NCBI GenBank assembly: GCA_037447655.1
Contig: JBBHKE010002620.1
Coordinates: 1 to 44,837 of the forward strand
From: Zygnema cylindricum
Taxonomy: Eukaryota > Streptophyta > Zygnematophyceae > Zygnematales > Zygnemataceae
Length of the DNA stretch: 44,837 nucleotides
Direction of reading: 5' to 3'
Notes under the pieces: generated by a model
The model's database searches: none
Seen by the model: only the letters and a program-made list of their open reading frames with translations
What the model was told of the DNA's origin: nothing
Program-made: the position numbers and the translations under genes
Shown: one piece after another, positions 1 to 10,877 of the stretch
Layout of the letters: every line of letters begins with the position of its first letter
How positions within the stretch are numbered: position 1 is the first letter of the stretch

Positions 1-455
1 CGGTAAGAAAATGCCTTGTCGTACATGTCAACACCCCCACCAACTTGGAATATAACATCTTGGCCCACTAAACACTCGTAATCGTTGTATTTACTGACTA
101 ATGCATGAACAGAAATTTCAACGGACTCATTTTCGATTCCTGTCTGAAACCAAAAGATGAGCTGGTCCTTTGTGATTCCAAGGACTGGCTCCGTGGTCCC
201 GGCTGAAATGAGAAGTCGGGTGGCTGAAGCTTAAAGCTTGTCTGCCGTCAAACCAAGCTTGAGCGCAAATCCGGATCCAAGGATCACGTGTTTCGCCCCG
301 GTGTCCATGAGTGGAAGCGAGGGGTGGACACCGTTCACGGTAAATGATCCCCGAGAATTATCAAGGAAACTGATATGGGGATCCAGGTTACGGCGCTCAT
401 CCGCAGTAACCGGCTGGACCACTGAAAGACTGCGGTTAAGTTGCAGAGCCCTCAA
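1..455 (-). pseudogene. Retroviral-type aspartic protease fragment (gypsy pol)
   Basis: The minus-strand translation holds the active-site motif MDTGAKHVILG (about 340-308), followed by the hydrophobic run FALKLGL. A TAA stop lies at 231-233, but the same frame stays protease-like beyond it: the run ASATRLLISAGTTEPVLGI continues at about 230-170, and a VGQDVIF-like stretch follows near 75-45. The catalytic Asp-Thr-Gly is intact, so this is a recently legible but interrupted domain. It would have processed the Gag-Pol polyprotein. The C-terminal part lies outside the window. Confidence 0.75.
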
Positions 456-467
456 AGCGGTTGTTGC

Positions 468-1949
468 TTAGACCTCATGAACGAGAGGAGAGGCTTTTGA
501 AATGTCTTCAATCATGGATGAAAGGATACTTAGTCGTTCTTTCACCCGATGAGCATCATGTATGGTACCATCAAGTACGGTTAGCGCTTCCGCAGCAATG
601 GTGGAAGTCGTTTCGGGTAAAGGAGGAAGAGGCTCTTTTGCAAACGAAAGTGGGACTCGTGAATTTTGTAGTTTGCCCACTCGGTTATGGTCTGCGGAGC
701 CCTTCTCAAAGGTAGCTACTCGTTGTTGGACGGTGGAATCCCGAAGGGTTCGCCTGGCCAACGACGGCAGGTGCACAATTGTCCTAGCCATCCCGATAAA
801 TTGGGGTTTGATTTCTGCCATGAAAACACCAAATTGCTCTTTCATCATGACTACCATTGTGGCTTGAAGCTCGGCCTTCTCCCTCTCTCGACGAGAGATC
901 TTAGGGGGAGCTTCCTCTTTCTCACTTTCCTTTGGGGGAGTGACCGATTTTGCTGAACGGGTCGAAATTCCCCCGTTCTTAATCTGACTTTGGTAAGTAA
1001 AATTAGGGTCTTTGATGTGCCAGCGGTGGACGTAATGTCCTTTCTGCTGACAATGAGTGCATGTGGCCGCCTTGTTAGGGCACATGCGGGCATTGTACCC
1101 CGTCTTCCCGCATCGGAAACACAATCGGTTTCCGAGATTAACAGGTGAGTCCATGGGTTTTTAGGTGGAGGAGGAATTGGGTTAGCCGGTTCTTTATGAG
1201 TAGGTTTGGAACGCTCATGAATGTCCCACCACGATGTCAGCATCTCATATTCCACTACGTATTGAGCTGCTTGCTCAAATGTGAAACTCAGTCCGTACTT
1301 TTAACTGAGGTGGTATTGTATAAACCTCTTGGATTGGGTCGGGAACTGTCCCACAAATTTTTAGACAGCCTCCACATCGGACATAAGGTCTGGTAATGCT
1401 TCTCGCAGAGTATCCATTCGAGCTCGTAGGGCGGGGGCAGTTTCACCCGGCGTACGCTCGAAGTTTATCAACTCTTTGATCTGATCGGGGTTCTGCATCC
1501 GATTTTCCTCCTGGAGGATGTCAAACATGACCGAGAGAGGGTCACGTTAGGGAATGGTCCCTCTTGCTCTAGCTGGGATCGTAGCTCGGGCAGCCACTGC
1601 ATAGTGGCAAGGGACCTCGAAAATAGCTAGAAACAGCTCATCCCCATTAGCATCTACTACCGCCGGCCTTGCCGCCTGGTATGGAATATCCACTTGGCCA
1701 AGGATTTGTGGTACCCCCACAAATGGAGGAACGTACTATGTTATCACAAAAACGTCATCGTACTTGGGAGTATAGGGGGTGAAGGCCGAACCCCGGAGGT
1801 ATCGACCGAGGAGGGAAAATGCGACCCGGAGGTCAAACCTATTCTAATATCGAAATGCTATATCTCTCATTTCCGTGTCATATAACATACGGAAATGAGA
1901 TAAAGACATGGTGTCCTTCAACCTTGGATTCCTCCGAGGAGGAAGCCAT
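468..1949 (-). pseudogene. Ty3/gypsy gag with zinc knuckles, degenerate
   Basis: A plausible start is the ATG at 1949-1947 (MASSSEESKVEG...). Gag-like sequence follows in pieces: YVPPFVGVPQILGQ near 1740-1700, then GDELFLAIFEVPCHYA near 1655-1605, and QIKELINFERTPGETAP near 1490-1440, separated by single stops (for example the TAG just before YVPP). Two knuckles lie near 1115-1020. The first, CFRCGKTGYNARMC, has Asn where the canonical His belongs. The second, CTHCQQKGHYVHRW, has Trp for the last Cys. A frameshift near 1150 separates the knuckle frame from the upstream frame. A Lys/Glu-rich stretch after the knuckles leads toward the protease. Gag would form the virus-like particle; this copy cannot make it. 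Confidence 0.7.
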
Positions 1950-4186
1950 GTCATTAAAAGAAAGATGCACTGGTTGTGCCAAAGTTGGGCTGGTAGGGAA
2001 CCCAAGAGTGTGGGGATTTGGAAAGGTTCTCTCAGAAAAGTATTCTTTGGTTCCCTCTCGGTATGACCTAGATGAAATCAAGGATAATGATGATGCCGAT
2101 GTCAAAATAAACCGGACCGACGCCGATCTCTGATCCGCAACCGGATCAGGTGGGGTAAAAGATTCGAAAAAATCCGGAGGATCCAACTGCGGAGGACGAT
2201 AAACTGTACCGCCACAAGTGGATCCAGATTGATAACGGAGGTTATCCCAATCCGTGGGCATAAACCAAAAGATAAAACTTGACTATAACTGTGAAATGTT
2301 CAGAACGGCCTAATCGAGGTGCACCATGTGTCAGACTAATCCGCGCTCGTCCAATCAACACATGTAATCACTCATAAGACCCAATGGTCAGAAATAGCAA
2401 AATGCCAGAATACCAAAACCTGTACCCTGCAAACAAAGGGGCAAGGCCCAAGGGCCACATCTATAAATAAGCAGACAGCTATCCTAACACCTTTCGCTGC
2501 AGATCTAAACCACCACAGACAAAAAAACGCCTATGCAGTGCCACCGACGGCAAGATCTAGAAAGCAATTCCACACCAGATAGTCACAAGAAAACCTCAAG
2601 GCCACTTTGGGCCAGCTAGCATGCAAGAAAAATAGGAAAAATGCTAATGCTAAATAAGAAAGGTTCTAATCAAAACCGATCCACGCTGGTCCCTTAAAGG
2701 ATTGTCCAAACTATATCGGAACACTCTTGTTCCCTCAAGGCATCGACTACTTACAAACACCTTTAATACTCTAGTGAGTATTAAAAGTCAACCGGACAGG
2801 TTGGAACTCATTCGGATTTTGCAGAGCTCCCGAATGTGATCCGCTCCAAAATTTTCTCTGAAATCCGCTCCAAGCAGCGTCTCCAAAAGTGACCCTCCGC
2901 GAGACTTTCGATAACGTGAAGATGAACACCGTGGAATGTTAGAGGACCATTTGAATGGAAAAAAAGAAGGTGCAGCTAGAAGCGAAATAACAAATAAGAA
3001 AGACAAATACGATAGATAGGAAAAGTGTGTTAAAATAAAGTAAGAGACTGCTCCAACTCCAGTCCAAAGCCAGCAAACCCTAATTCCACTTGAAAAACCC
3101 TAATTCCAAAGACAAACCCTAATTCCAGACGGCCAAAACTCCAAAGCTGCAGCCAAGGAATAGAAGGATACTAACTTAAGGACTAGAATATAAAAGAATA
3201 AACCATAACCTGCTGCGAACCCTAATTTTGCAGCAAAACCCTAAATCAAGTTAAACCTACTAATTCTGCAGATTAACCCTAAAGTGCTACAAATTTAGGG
3301 TTTAACACTACAGCCTAGAAATAGAGGCAAAAGCAAAATAAGAGAGACAAAGATTGAAAGAAAGAAATAGCTGAATACAAAAACAAAATGTTTTCTTTTT
3401 TTATAAAATAATACTTATATTTAAAAAAATCTGATAAGAATGCTGCCAACGAGGTGGCTCACTAGGCTCGGTCTTCAACGATTCTTTACAAGAGTTATCT
3501 AAAAGGGAAGCAACGAAGCAAAATAAACACTTCCAACCAAACCAAGAAATTCGGATTCCGTAAAAAGGCCACTTTTCCAAGACAACCGAAATGCCACACA
3601 AACAAAAACACTTAAACAAACCGTCCAGCTGTTTGGAGAACGGCGCAGCCCAATACAAGATGCCACGCCTCAAGCCTCCACTCCACCAATTGTCAAAAAG
3701 ACAAATTTGGAGGGAAACCTTCCGGACTTTGCCGAAGCCGTGTGGATTAAAAACAAAGCAGAACACAAAGCGAGAAAATCCGTACGCTAACTAGCATCTA
3801 CCACTAGCTAACAAGAAGGAAAAAAAATAGTGGGCAATCGATGGCAAGGAGGAAGCAAGAAAACAACGCTTCTTCCAAAAGAAAATTCTTGTCTAAGAGG
3901 TAGAAATTCTAAGTCTGGATATAGACTAAGTATTATCTACGCTACGCCTACGCAAACCCTAACCTAAGTTTAGACTAATTCACATGAACAAACAACTTAA
4001 GATGTTTGGCTTAAAGGCGGCCAACATCGTCTACCGTACGCATAAAAAAATCCACCGTCCGAGGGTAAAAATCCTCCATAACTTCATGTGTACGCGAACC
4101 TACATGGGTTCGCGACTTATATAAATGAAGTGTATCGCAACGTCGCCATTACGCCAAGGAATCGCGATTTGTCGCCAAACATTACT
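1950..4186. other. Non-coding stretch right of the gypsy remnant
   Basis: No convincing gene. The minus-strand frame upstream of the gag start stays open to 2261 but shows no known domain, and may be element leader. The rest is AT-rich, with the telo-box cluster described separately and a TATA-like run (cttatataaatg) near 4111. It may hold the gypsy 5' leader and LTR, but no second LTR copy is present to prove that. Confidence 0.5.
3075..3303. repeat. Cluster of telo-box (AAACCCTAA) motifs
   Basis: Exact or near-exact AAACCCTAA motifs occur at 3075-3083, 3095-3103, 3114-3122, 3218-3225, 3236-3244 and 3275-3282, plus the reverse form TTAGGGTTT at 3295-3303. An outlying copy lies at 3954-3962. 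The first three share the longer form AAACCCTAATTCCA at about 20-bp spacing, so they look like a small decayed tandem array. In plants such boxes are bound by telomere-repeat-binding proteins and are common in 5' leaders of translation-related genes. Confidence 0.75.
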
Positions 4187-5229
4187 TGTAGAAATTAATG
4201 GTCCGTTTAAAGTATTTTCTAGGTCTAAATAGAAATATAGAAAGAAGCCGAGGCAGTCTACCTCTAACTTCTCTCTCCAACTCTCAAACTTGTCGCAGTC
4301 ACTGAGAAAATGGAGAGGAGGCTAGAGCCATGGCTACCTAGGCTATCTAGAGGTTTACGGGAAATATATATTAGTTGGGGGTTAATTTACTAAAAGGATA
4401 TGTGCAGGCCACAGGATTTGATCCTGGTTCCTGTTGGACGGCAAACTGTCGGTAGCCGGTAGCCTTAGCCGTTAAGTCTTTAGATAGTGTTAAGTACTAT
4501 ATGGTTTAATATTTAAGAAAACATTACAAAGTAGGATAATCCATTACACTGTAATTGTTTACGGGATACATAGATCCGGTAATGTAAAAGTCCGGATTAC
4601 AGTACGGATAAGAAACCAATACCGCGCATTTATTTTTTTAGCGAAATGAATACCTCGCATGTATTTATTACGGCTACGATTAAATGTGAATTTAATCAGA
4701 CAGGCGGAATTAGCGCCGAGATCGCGGAAGAAGATTTCGGCGGTTTTTGGTCATCGCCACATCGGATGACACGTGGCGGAATGACATTGGATCGCAGCAT
4801 CTCCGAGGATTAAAAGAGCGAATCCGGATATACCATGTGTCGACATTTATGCCATGTCGTACAGAGTTCGTACAGAAAGTACACCGGCAGCTATACTTTT
4901 GTGTACGGAAGCGTAATCTGATTGGCCTGTACATCAGTATATAGAGTCTGTGAGAGAGGTAAGACTTAGAAAAATTAGGAGATAGGATCCTCTCTCCCAG
5001 AGAGCTTCTGTACAAAAGGTCAACTTTGACCCCCCATAACTTACTGCTCAGGGGAGCAAATTTTGAGATTCTTTTTGCTATCGACTCAAGGGAGTCTTGC
5101 TTTTACAGGGGTGAAGGTGGTCAGAGTAATTGTCTTTTGTTCTTGCTGAAACACAAAGGGGCCAGGGTTATCCTAGAGGCTTCTTGGAAGCTGTCCACTC
5201 TGAGGACTTATGGAGGTCTCAGAGTTTCA
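4187..5229 (+). repeat. E1 5' LTR
   Basis: Begins TGTAGAAATTAATGG and ends GAGTTTCA, matching the 3' LTR closely. A TATA-like TATATAG lies at 4938-4944 and a G-box CACGTG at 4770-4775, so U3 probably ends near 4970. An antisense tRNA-like segment lies at 4390-4484. The LTR supplies the promoter and the polyadenylation region of the element. Confidence 0.93.
4390..4484 (-). ncRNA. Antisense tRNA-like segment in E1 5' LTR
   Basis: Read on the minus strand it has a D-arm-like AAGACTTAACGGCTAAGG (poor A box), a B-box-like GGATCAAATCC inside the hairpin CAGGA-tcaaa-TCCTG, and ends CCTTTTAG. The layout matches the better conserved copies in element E2. It resembles a decayed class II tRNA gene or a SINE head. 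Expression is not shown by sequence. Confidence 0.4.
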
Positions 5230-5244
5230 GGTTATGGGCCCACC
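5230..5244 (+). promoter_or_regulatory. Primer-binding site matching the initiator tRNA-Met anticodon arm
   Basis: GGTTATGGGCCCACC follows the LTR end directly. It is the exact reverse complement of the plant initiator tRNA-Met anticodon arm GGUGGGCCCAUAACC, not of its 3' end (the usual TGGTATCAGAGC is absent). This implies priming by an internally cut half-tRNA, as established for Drosophila copia. The ATG inside the site (5234-5236) is the likely gag start. Confidence 0.85.
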
Positions 5245-6183
5245 CTCTCGGATACCCATCTTTAATGGAACTGGCTTCATATACTGGGAAAGTATGATGA
5301 TAGGAGCTCTAAGCGAAAAAAGGTTATGGGGGATAGTGAGTGGACGGTTAGGGCGTCCATCAAGTCTTGGAATCCTTCTAGGGTTTGGAGGAAGCAGATT
5401 CACCAGGAAAGAGGATCCACCTTCAACGGAGGAAAGAAAGGAAGGAGAGGTGGTGGACAAAGGAAAGGAGAAGGAGACGACCACACCAATAGCAACTGGT
5501 TCGGTAATCATGTCACCTATTCCGAGGAACGAGGAGAATGATACTGAAACTTGGGACTTCAACAATATGGCGGCAAAACACTTCATCCTACGTCATCTCA
5601 CTCAAGGACTTGCATGTCCTCATTTGCAGGTAGAAAGGGCATCCGATCTTTGGATGGCTCTCATAGAGATGTACCGAAGTGGTACGATTCAGCAATAACA
5701 ATTGGCTGATCAGAAAGTTAAGGAGTATGTATACAAAGGGGGGAAGATGTTGGATTTATGCAATGAGCTTGCTACACTCTTCATGGAGCTAGAGAGTGCG
5801 GGAAAAGATCTTAGTGAAAAAGAAAAGGTTAACTGTTTACTGATGAAGTTACCCGATGAGTTCGAGAACATAGTTAACCGTGTGCAGGACTTGCCGCGCT
5901 CAAGGTGGATATGGAACTCAATGGTAAGGATGATTCTCGTTCGGGAGAATACGATTGAGATCCGAAGGGGAGGAAAGAGTGGCCAAGCCTTCGCAACTGG
6001 GACCGATTGGAGGAACAAGGATTCTCGGAAACCAGTCGGAAGCTATGGGGGGAGGGAGCAGATAAATCATCCCGACCAGTTCGGACCAAGGGATCCCAAA
6101 GGTTTATGTCATTTTTGAAAGAAACCTGGGCACTATATGGCAGAGTGCACTAAGCTAACCGAGCGTCGTTTAAAGGAGGGGTA
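5234..6183 (+). pseudogene. Copia gag (E1), interrupted
   Basis: Starts at the ATG within the primer site (MGPPSRIPIFNGTGFIYW), with the copia gag N-terminal pattern P-x-F/L-N-G-T-x-(Y/F)-x-x-W. The UBN2-like middle follows (residues near KVNCLLMKLPDEFENIV). A TAA at 5696-5698 interrupts a Gln run (QQ-stop-QLADQ), most simply CAA to TAA. The zinc knuckle near 6108-6150 reads CHF-stop-KKPGHYMAEC, so its second Cys codon became TGA. An acidic stretch (ESEDEDDE) leads into the protease. Gag would package the RNA; these two stops prevent a full product. Confidence 0.85.
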
Positions 6184-6189
6184 GACCGG

Positions 6190-7590
6190 TGGTACCCTGA
6201 GAGGAAAGAAAAAGGCCCTTGTGACACAGGTACATGAGGCGGAATCTGAGGACGAGGACGATGAGCTCTTTTTAGATGAGGAGTTGGAGGAGAAAAACGA
6301 GGTCGAAATTCCACGAAGGTAGAAATGTGCTTACGGTGGATTGAAAGGTGAAGCAGGCTGGATTGTAGATTCACGTGCCTCCATGCACATGTGTAAGGAT
6401 AGGCACCTGTTCACTAAGATAAGAAAAATTCCCACCGTAGAGATAGAGTACGGGGATGGGAGGATAGTCACCACTACTCTTGTAGGATCGGTAGATCTAA
6501 AAGTGTTAGTAGAAGGAAAGACATCCATATTAACATTCTCCGATGTATTGTTTATTCCGGAGCTGAACAAAAATCTTATCTCTACATCAGTATTAGATGA
6601 TAAGGGTTTTTTTACTAGCACTAGGGAAGGAGTCTTTACTGCTATTTTTGAGGATGATGTCTATTTCATTGCTGAGAAAGGTAGCCATGGGATGTTTAGG
6701 CTGGTTTTAAGTAATGAACCGAAGAAACTTTATTATGGTGGCGTTCATGATATTATGATGTGGCATAAGAGGCTTGGGCATGTGAATATAGATAAGTTAA
6801 GAGAGATGAAAATTATGGGAGTGGTGGAAGGGATTCAATTCAATGAGAGTGATAATATAAGTGATTATAGTGGATGTGCTCAAGGTAAAACACACAAATT
6901 ACCCTTTCCTAAAATAGCCACCTATAAGGGAGAAAAATTTTATATCTAGTACACACAGATATTTGGGGACCGGCTAAAGTGCCCTCACCGGGGGGGGAAG
7001 AGATTTATGATGACTATCATTGATGATTGGTCTCGGTATTGCAGGGTGTATTTTTAAGTCAGAAGCTCAAGATTGTTTTAGACATTATGAAGCATGGAGT
7101 GAAAAACTCCATGAAACTCCAATCAAGAGAGTAAGGAGTGACAATGGTGGGGAGTACACTTCTAACCAGTTTGAGGATTTTTCTGAGGGAAGATGGAGTC
7201 TAACACCAAAAGACAGTTCGAGAAAACCCGGAACAAAATGGGGTAGCTGAAAGGTTAAATAGAACACTAAGTTATATTGCTAAATGTATGTTGTCAGATA
7301 AAAAGATAGGAAAAAGGTTTTGGGCAGAAGCAATGAAATGTGCTAATTACCTCAAAAATAGAGTTCTTACTTCAGCTATAAAAGATCAAACACCTTATGA
7401 GAGATGGACAGGCCGGAAACGAGATATATCTCACTTAAAGGTTTTCGGCAGTCAAGTATTCAGTCTAGATACTGATCGGTCCAATTGGAAGCTAGATCGT
7501 AAAGGAAAACCGGGATACTTATTAGGATATGATGAGGATGTTAAACGATATAGAGTTTACGATCTAAAAAGGGAAGATATAGTCTTAGTA
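6190..7590 (+). pseudogene. Copia protease-integrase (E1 pol), interrupted
   Basis: The protease site at about 6364-6384 reads DSRASMH where the family has DSGASMH, so the catalytic Gly is Arg. The pre-integrase HHCC zinc finger follows: WHKRLGHVN, then DYSGCAQGK with the first Cys changed to Tyr. The core has TDIWGP (first Asp, about 6957), SDNGGEY (second Asp, about 7138) and the QNGVAERLNRTL region near 7236-7270, split by frameshifts near 6950, 7000-7050 and 7190. From 7288 an open frame carries the integrase C-terminal part (ERWTGRKRDISHLKVFG). The order protease-integrase-RT defines Ty1/copia. Confidence 0.88.
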
Positions 7591-7969
7591 AAGCATCTAG
7601 TAGTTATAGATGAAGGAAAGTCTTTCGATCCCTTGAAGTATACAAAGTCAGTAAAAATCAGATTCGAGTCAGAAAATTCCGATGACTTTGAGCTTCCTAA
7701 CTATCTTGGTTTTAGAGAAGATGACATTCTTGCAAGTACAAATCAGACCGAAAAGGACTTGGCTGTGGAAACTCCAGTGACAACTCTACCCGAAGCGGAA
7801 GACGTGGTGGAAATTGATTTGGAATCAAGGGATAGGGGAGAAGCCGAGATTGTTCGAAAGAATCTACGAGAACCATCTATTCCGGTCTCAGATTTTGTGG
7901 GGGGGAGGAGGAGTAGCAAAAGATTACAAGAAAAACAGGTTAATAACAAGGTATCTAAACTATCTCATC

Positions 7970-9505
7970 AAGATGAACCTCAAAATTATGGAGAGGCGAT
8001 GACTTGTCCAGAAAGAAACCTGTGGAAGACATCCAACAATGAGGAGATGGCCTCAATTATGGCAGCCGATACTTGGGAGCTGGTGGATTGTCCACCTAAC
8101 CAAAAACCAGTTGGTTGTAAGTGGGTTTTCAAATGAAAACTGAACCCAGATAACACAATCGAGCGCTATAAAGCCCGATTAGTGGCAAAGGGATTCACAC
8201 AAAGGGAGGGAATTGACTACGAGGAAACCTTTGCCCCAGTCGTCAGATTTCCCTCCGTCCGCATACTTCTCAGCTAGGCAGCAACGGAAGACATAGAAAG
8301 TGCACCAGATGGACATCAAGACAACATTTTTGCATCGAGAATTGGAAGAGGAGATCTTCATGCGTCAACCCGAAGGAAAGAGATGAGAGTAAGGTATGCC
8401 GATTGATTAAATCTCTTTATGGTTTGAAACAGGCGCCTCGACAGTGGAATAAGAAGCTTGATGAGTTTCTTACCGGTCTGGGATATATCCCCATCAGCTC
8501 AGATCACTCAATCTATGTTTTTGAAGATGAGGAAGGTTTTATATTTATTGCAATTTATGTTGATGATTTGCTTGTTTTAAGTGAATCAATGGAAAAAATT
8601 AATAAACTGAAAACCGATCTTAAGGGGAGATTTGAAATGAAGGATATGGGGGAAGCAAAATATATATTGGGAATTCAAGTAGAGAGAGACCGAAAAAGAA
8701 AAATTATAAGATTGACTCAAAAGAAAGCAATAGGAAACATGCTTGAAAAATTTCAGATGGATAAAGCTAATAGTTGTACAACTCCAATGGAGTTGAAAAA
8801 GGGAAGTGAGGAGAGTGATGAAGAAGGAGTCATAGTTTTAATCAAGGAATTATCTCCTGAAGAACAGAAGTTCATGCAGACTATTCTTTACAGGCAAGTA
8901 GTGGGAAGTCTAATCTATTTTATGAATTGTACCCGGCCGGATTTAGCTGCAGCTGTAGGAGTGCTGAGTAGAAGTCTAAATGCTCCCACTATGGGGGATT
9001 GGGGGGCAACTAAGAGAGTCTTTAGATATTTGATAGGAACTAGGGATATATGGTTACATTTGGGTGGGGAGAATACTGACATCACTACTTGGAGTGATGC
9101 CAGTTATGGTGATGGTCGATGAGGAGATGCACTTCTGGATATGTATTATATGTGGGTGATGGGGCTTGCTGTTGGAGTAGCAACCAACAAAAAGTTATTG
9201 CTCAGTCCACCATGGAGGCTGAGTATATGGCCTCTTGCTCTGCTGTAAAAGAATTGATGTGGGTCAAGTCTTTGCTTGGTGAGCTTGGTCACCTTAAGAG
9301 TGGTGTGCAGAATTTTTTTTGTGATAATCAGGCAGCAATTGCTATTTCTGCCAATCCTAAACATCATTTTAAAGCCAAACACATGGACATCAGACTCAGC
9401 TTTGTTAGAGAGAAAGTAGAAAACAAAATAATCAGTTTAGAGTACCGACCAGATAGTGAGATGGTAGCAGATATGATGACCAAACTGTGCCTTGCCCTAA
9501 GCTAA
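7970..9505 (+). pseudogene. Copia reverse transcriptase-RNase H (E1 pol), interrupted
   Basis: RT begins at YGEAMTCPERNLWKTS. Next are WELVDCPPNQKPVGCKWVFK followed by a TGA (8134-8136), then [20 protein letters not shown] and a TAG in the LLS-x-AA motif near 8275. Small deletions lie near 8290-8400. From 8403 the frame recovers: LYGLKQAPRQWNKKL and the catalytic YVDDLLVLS near 8559-8582 are intact. RNase H has WSDASY, the STMEAEYMAS Glu and CDNQAAI. A one-base loss near 9117 creates TGA at 9120-9122. The C-terminus ends at 9505, just before the polypurine tract. Confidence 0.92.
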
Positions 9506-9550
9506 TTTTCTGCAGGGAGAATTGTGGTTTGAAATTAAAGATTGACTAGA

Positions 9551-9562
9551 AAATAAGGGGAG
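9551..9562 (+). promoter_or_regulatory. E1 polypurine tract
   Basis: AAATAAGGGGAG lies immediately before the TG of the 3' LTR, the expected place for plus-strand DNA priming. Element E2 has the same tract in reverse at 11922-11933. Confidence 0.85.
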
Positions 9563-10617
9563 TGAAGAAATTAATGGTCCGTTTAAAGTATTTTCTAGGT
9601 CTAAATAGAAATATAGAAAGCAGCCGAGGCAGTCTACCTCTAACTTCTCTCTCCAACTCTCAAACTTGTCGCAGTCACTGAGAAATTGGAGAGGAAGCTA
9701 GAGCCATGGCTACCTAGGCTATCTAGAGGTTTACGGGAAATATATATTAGTTAGGGGTTTATTTACTCAAAGGATATGTGCAGGCCACAGGATTTGATCC
9801 TGGTTCCTGTTGGACGGCAAACTGTCGGTAGCCGGTAGCCTTAGCCGTTAAGTCTTTAGATAGTGTTAAGTACTATATGGTTTAATAATTAATAAAACAT
9901 TACAAAGTAGGATAATCCATTAAACTGTAATTGTTTACGAGATACATAGATCCGGTAATGTAAAAGTACGGATTACGGTACGGATAAGAAACCAATACCG
10001 CGCATTTATTTTTTTAGCGAAACGAATACCTCGCATGAATTTATTACGGCTACGATTAAATGTGAATTTAATCAGACAGGCGGAATTAGCGCCGAGATCG
10101 CGGAAGAAGATTTCGGCGGTTTTTGGTCATCACCACATCGGATGACACGTGGCGGAATGACATTGGATCGCGGCATCTCCGAGGATTAAAAGAGCGAATA
10201 CGGATATACCACGTGTCGATATTTAGGCCATGTCGTACAGAGTTTGTACAGAAAGAACACCAGCAGCTATACTTTTGTGTACGGAAGCGTAATCTGATTG
10301 GCTCTGTACATCGGTAGATAGAATCTGTGAGAGAGATAGGACTTAGAAAAATTAGGTGATAGGATCCTCTCTCCCAGAGAGCTTCTGTACAAAAGGTCAA
10401 CTTTGACCCTCCATAACTTACTGCTGAGAGGAGCAAATTCAGAGATTCTTTTTGCTATCGGCTCAGGGGAGTCTTGCCTTTACATGGGTGAAGGTTATTA
10501 GAGTAATTGTCTGCCAGGGTGGCAGTTGTTCTTGCTAAACACAAAGTGGTGAGGGTTATCATAGAGGCTTCTTGGAAGCTGTCCACTCTGAGGACTTATG
10601 GAGGGGTCAGAGTTTCA
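9563..10617 (+). repeat. E1 3' LTR
   Basis: Begins TGAAGAAATTAATGG and ends GAGTTTCA, nearly the same as 4187-5229. It carries the antisense tRNA-like segment at 9770-9860 and a G-box near 10146. The TATA-like site of the 5' LTR is here a weaker GATAGA form (about 10315). Confidence 0.93.
9770..9860 (-). ncRNA. Antisense tRNA-like segment in E1 3' LTR
   Basis: Second copy of the segment at 4390-4484, with the same B-box-like GGATCAAATCC and T-arm hairpin on the minus strand. Its A box is again weak. It is a decayed structural relative of the E2 copies. Confidence 0.38.
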
Positions 10618-10877
10618 TTGCTCGACGTCTATACTCCAAAATCACGTGCATATGCACGAAACGAAAGGTAATGCAGGAAAAACCCCGGAAATCGCGACAC
10701 GTTGCCCAAACGATATTCGCGTCTATACCTCAAAATCGCGCATATAAAAACAAACAACACAAATCACACTAAATTAGTGCATGTTCCATTACACGTGTAC
10801 GCGAATTGTGTACACGTCACAAAAACTGAACCGACGGCACCACATAAGCGACGTATACAAAAATCCTATGTGCGAGC
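10618..10877. other. Spacer between the two tail-to-tail copia elements
   Basis: 260 bp with no gene. It contains the palindrome CGTGCATATGCACG near 10646 and CG-rich words (cgcgacacg, cgcgcatat) resembling sequence left of E1. It is probably the host DNA into which both elements inserted. Confidence 0.6.

Larger units (their letters stand above)
1..1949 (-). mobile_element. Ty3/gypsy-type retrotransposon remnant (gag-protease part)
   Basis: On the minus strand the order is gag, two CCHC-like zinc knuckles, then an aspartic protease that runs off the left edge. This gag-knuckle-protease order with a DTGA active site is typical of plant Ty3/gypsy elements. The reading frame has several stops and at least one frameshift near 1150, so the copy is dead. 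Reverse transcriptase and integrase would lie left of position 1. No LTR could be delimited on the right side. Confidence 0.8.
4187..10617 (+). mobile_element. Ty1/copia LTR retrotransposon E1, full-length but inactivated
   Basis: Two direct LTRs (4187-5229 and 9563-10617) start with TG and end with CA. They flank a primer-binding site, gag, protease, integrase, RT, RNase H and a polypurine tract in copia order (integrase before RT). The five bases outside are TTACT on the left (4182-4186) and TTGCT on the right (10618-10622), a target-site duplication with one transition. By eye the LTRs differ by a few per cent, so insertion is fairly recent. Stops and frameshifts in gag, protease, integrase and RT make it non-autonomous. 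Confidence 0.95.

Noticed and set aside
2125-2139. Possible gypsy primer-binding site (ttgcggatcagaga on the minus strand)
   Set aside because: Only a loose match to TGGTATCAGAGC, and no LTR end with CA can be fixed beside it.
3401-3766. Minus-strand open frame of 121 codons
   Set aside because: Cys/Phe/Trp-rich with no recognisable domain, no splice partners and AT-rich borders; probably a chance frame in repeat DNA.
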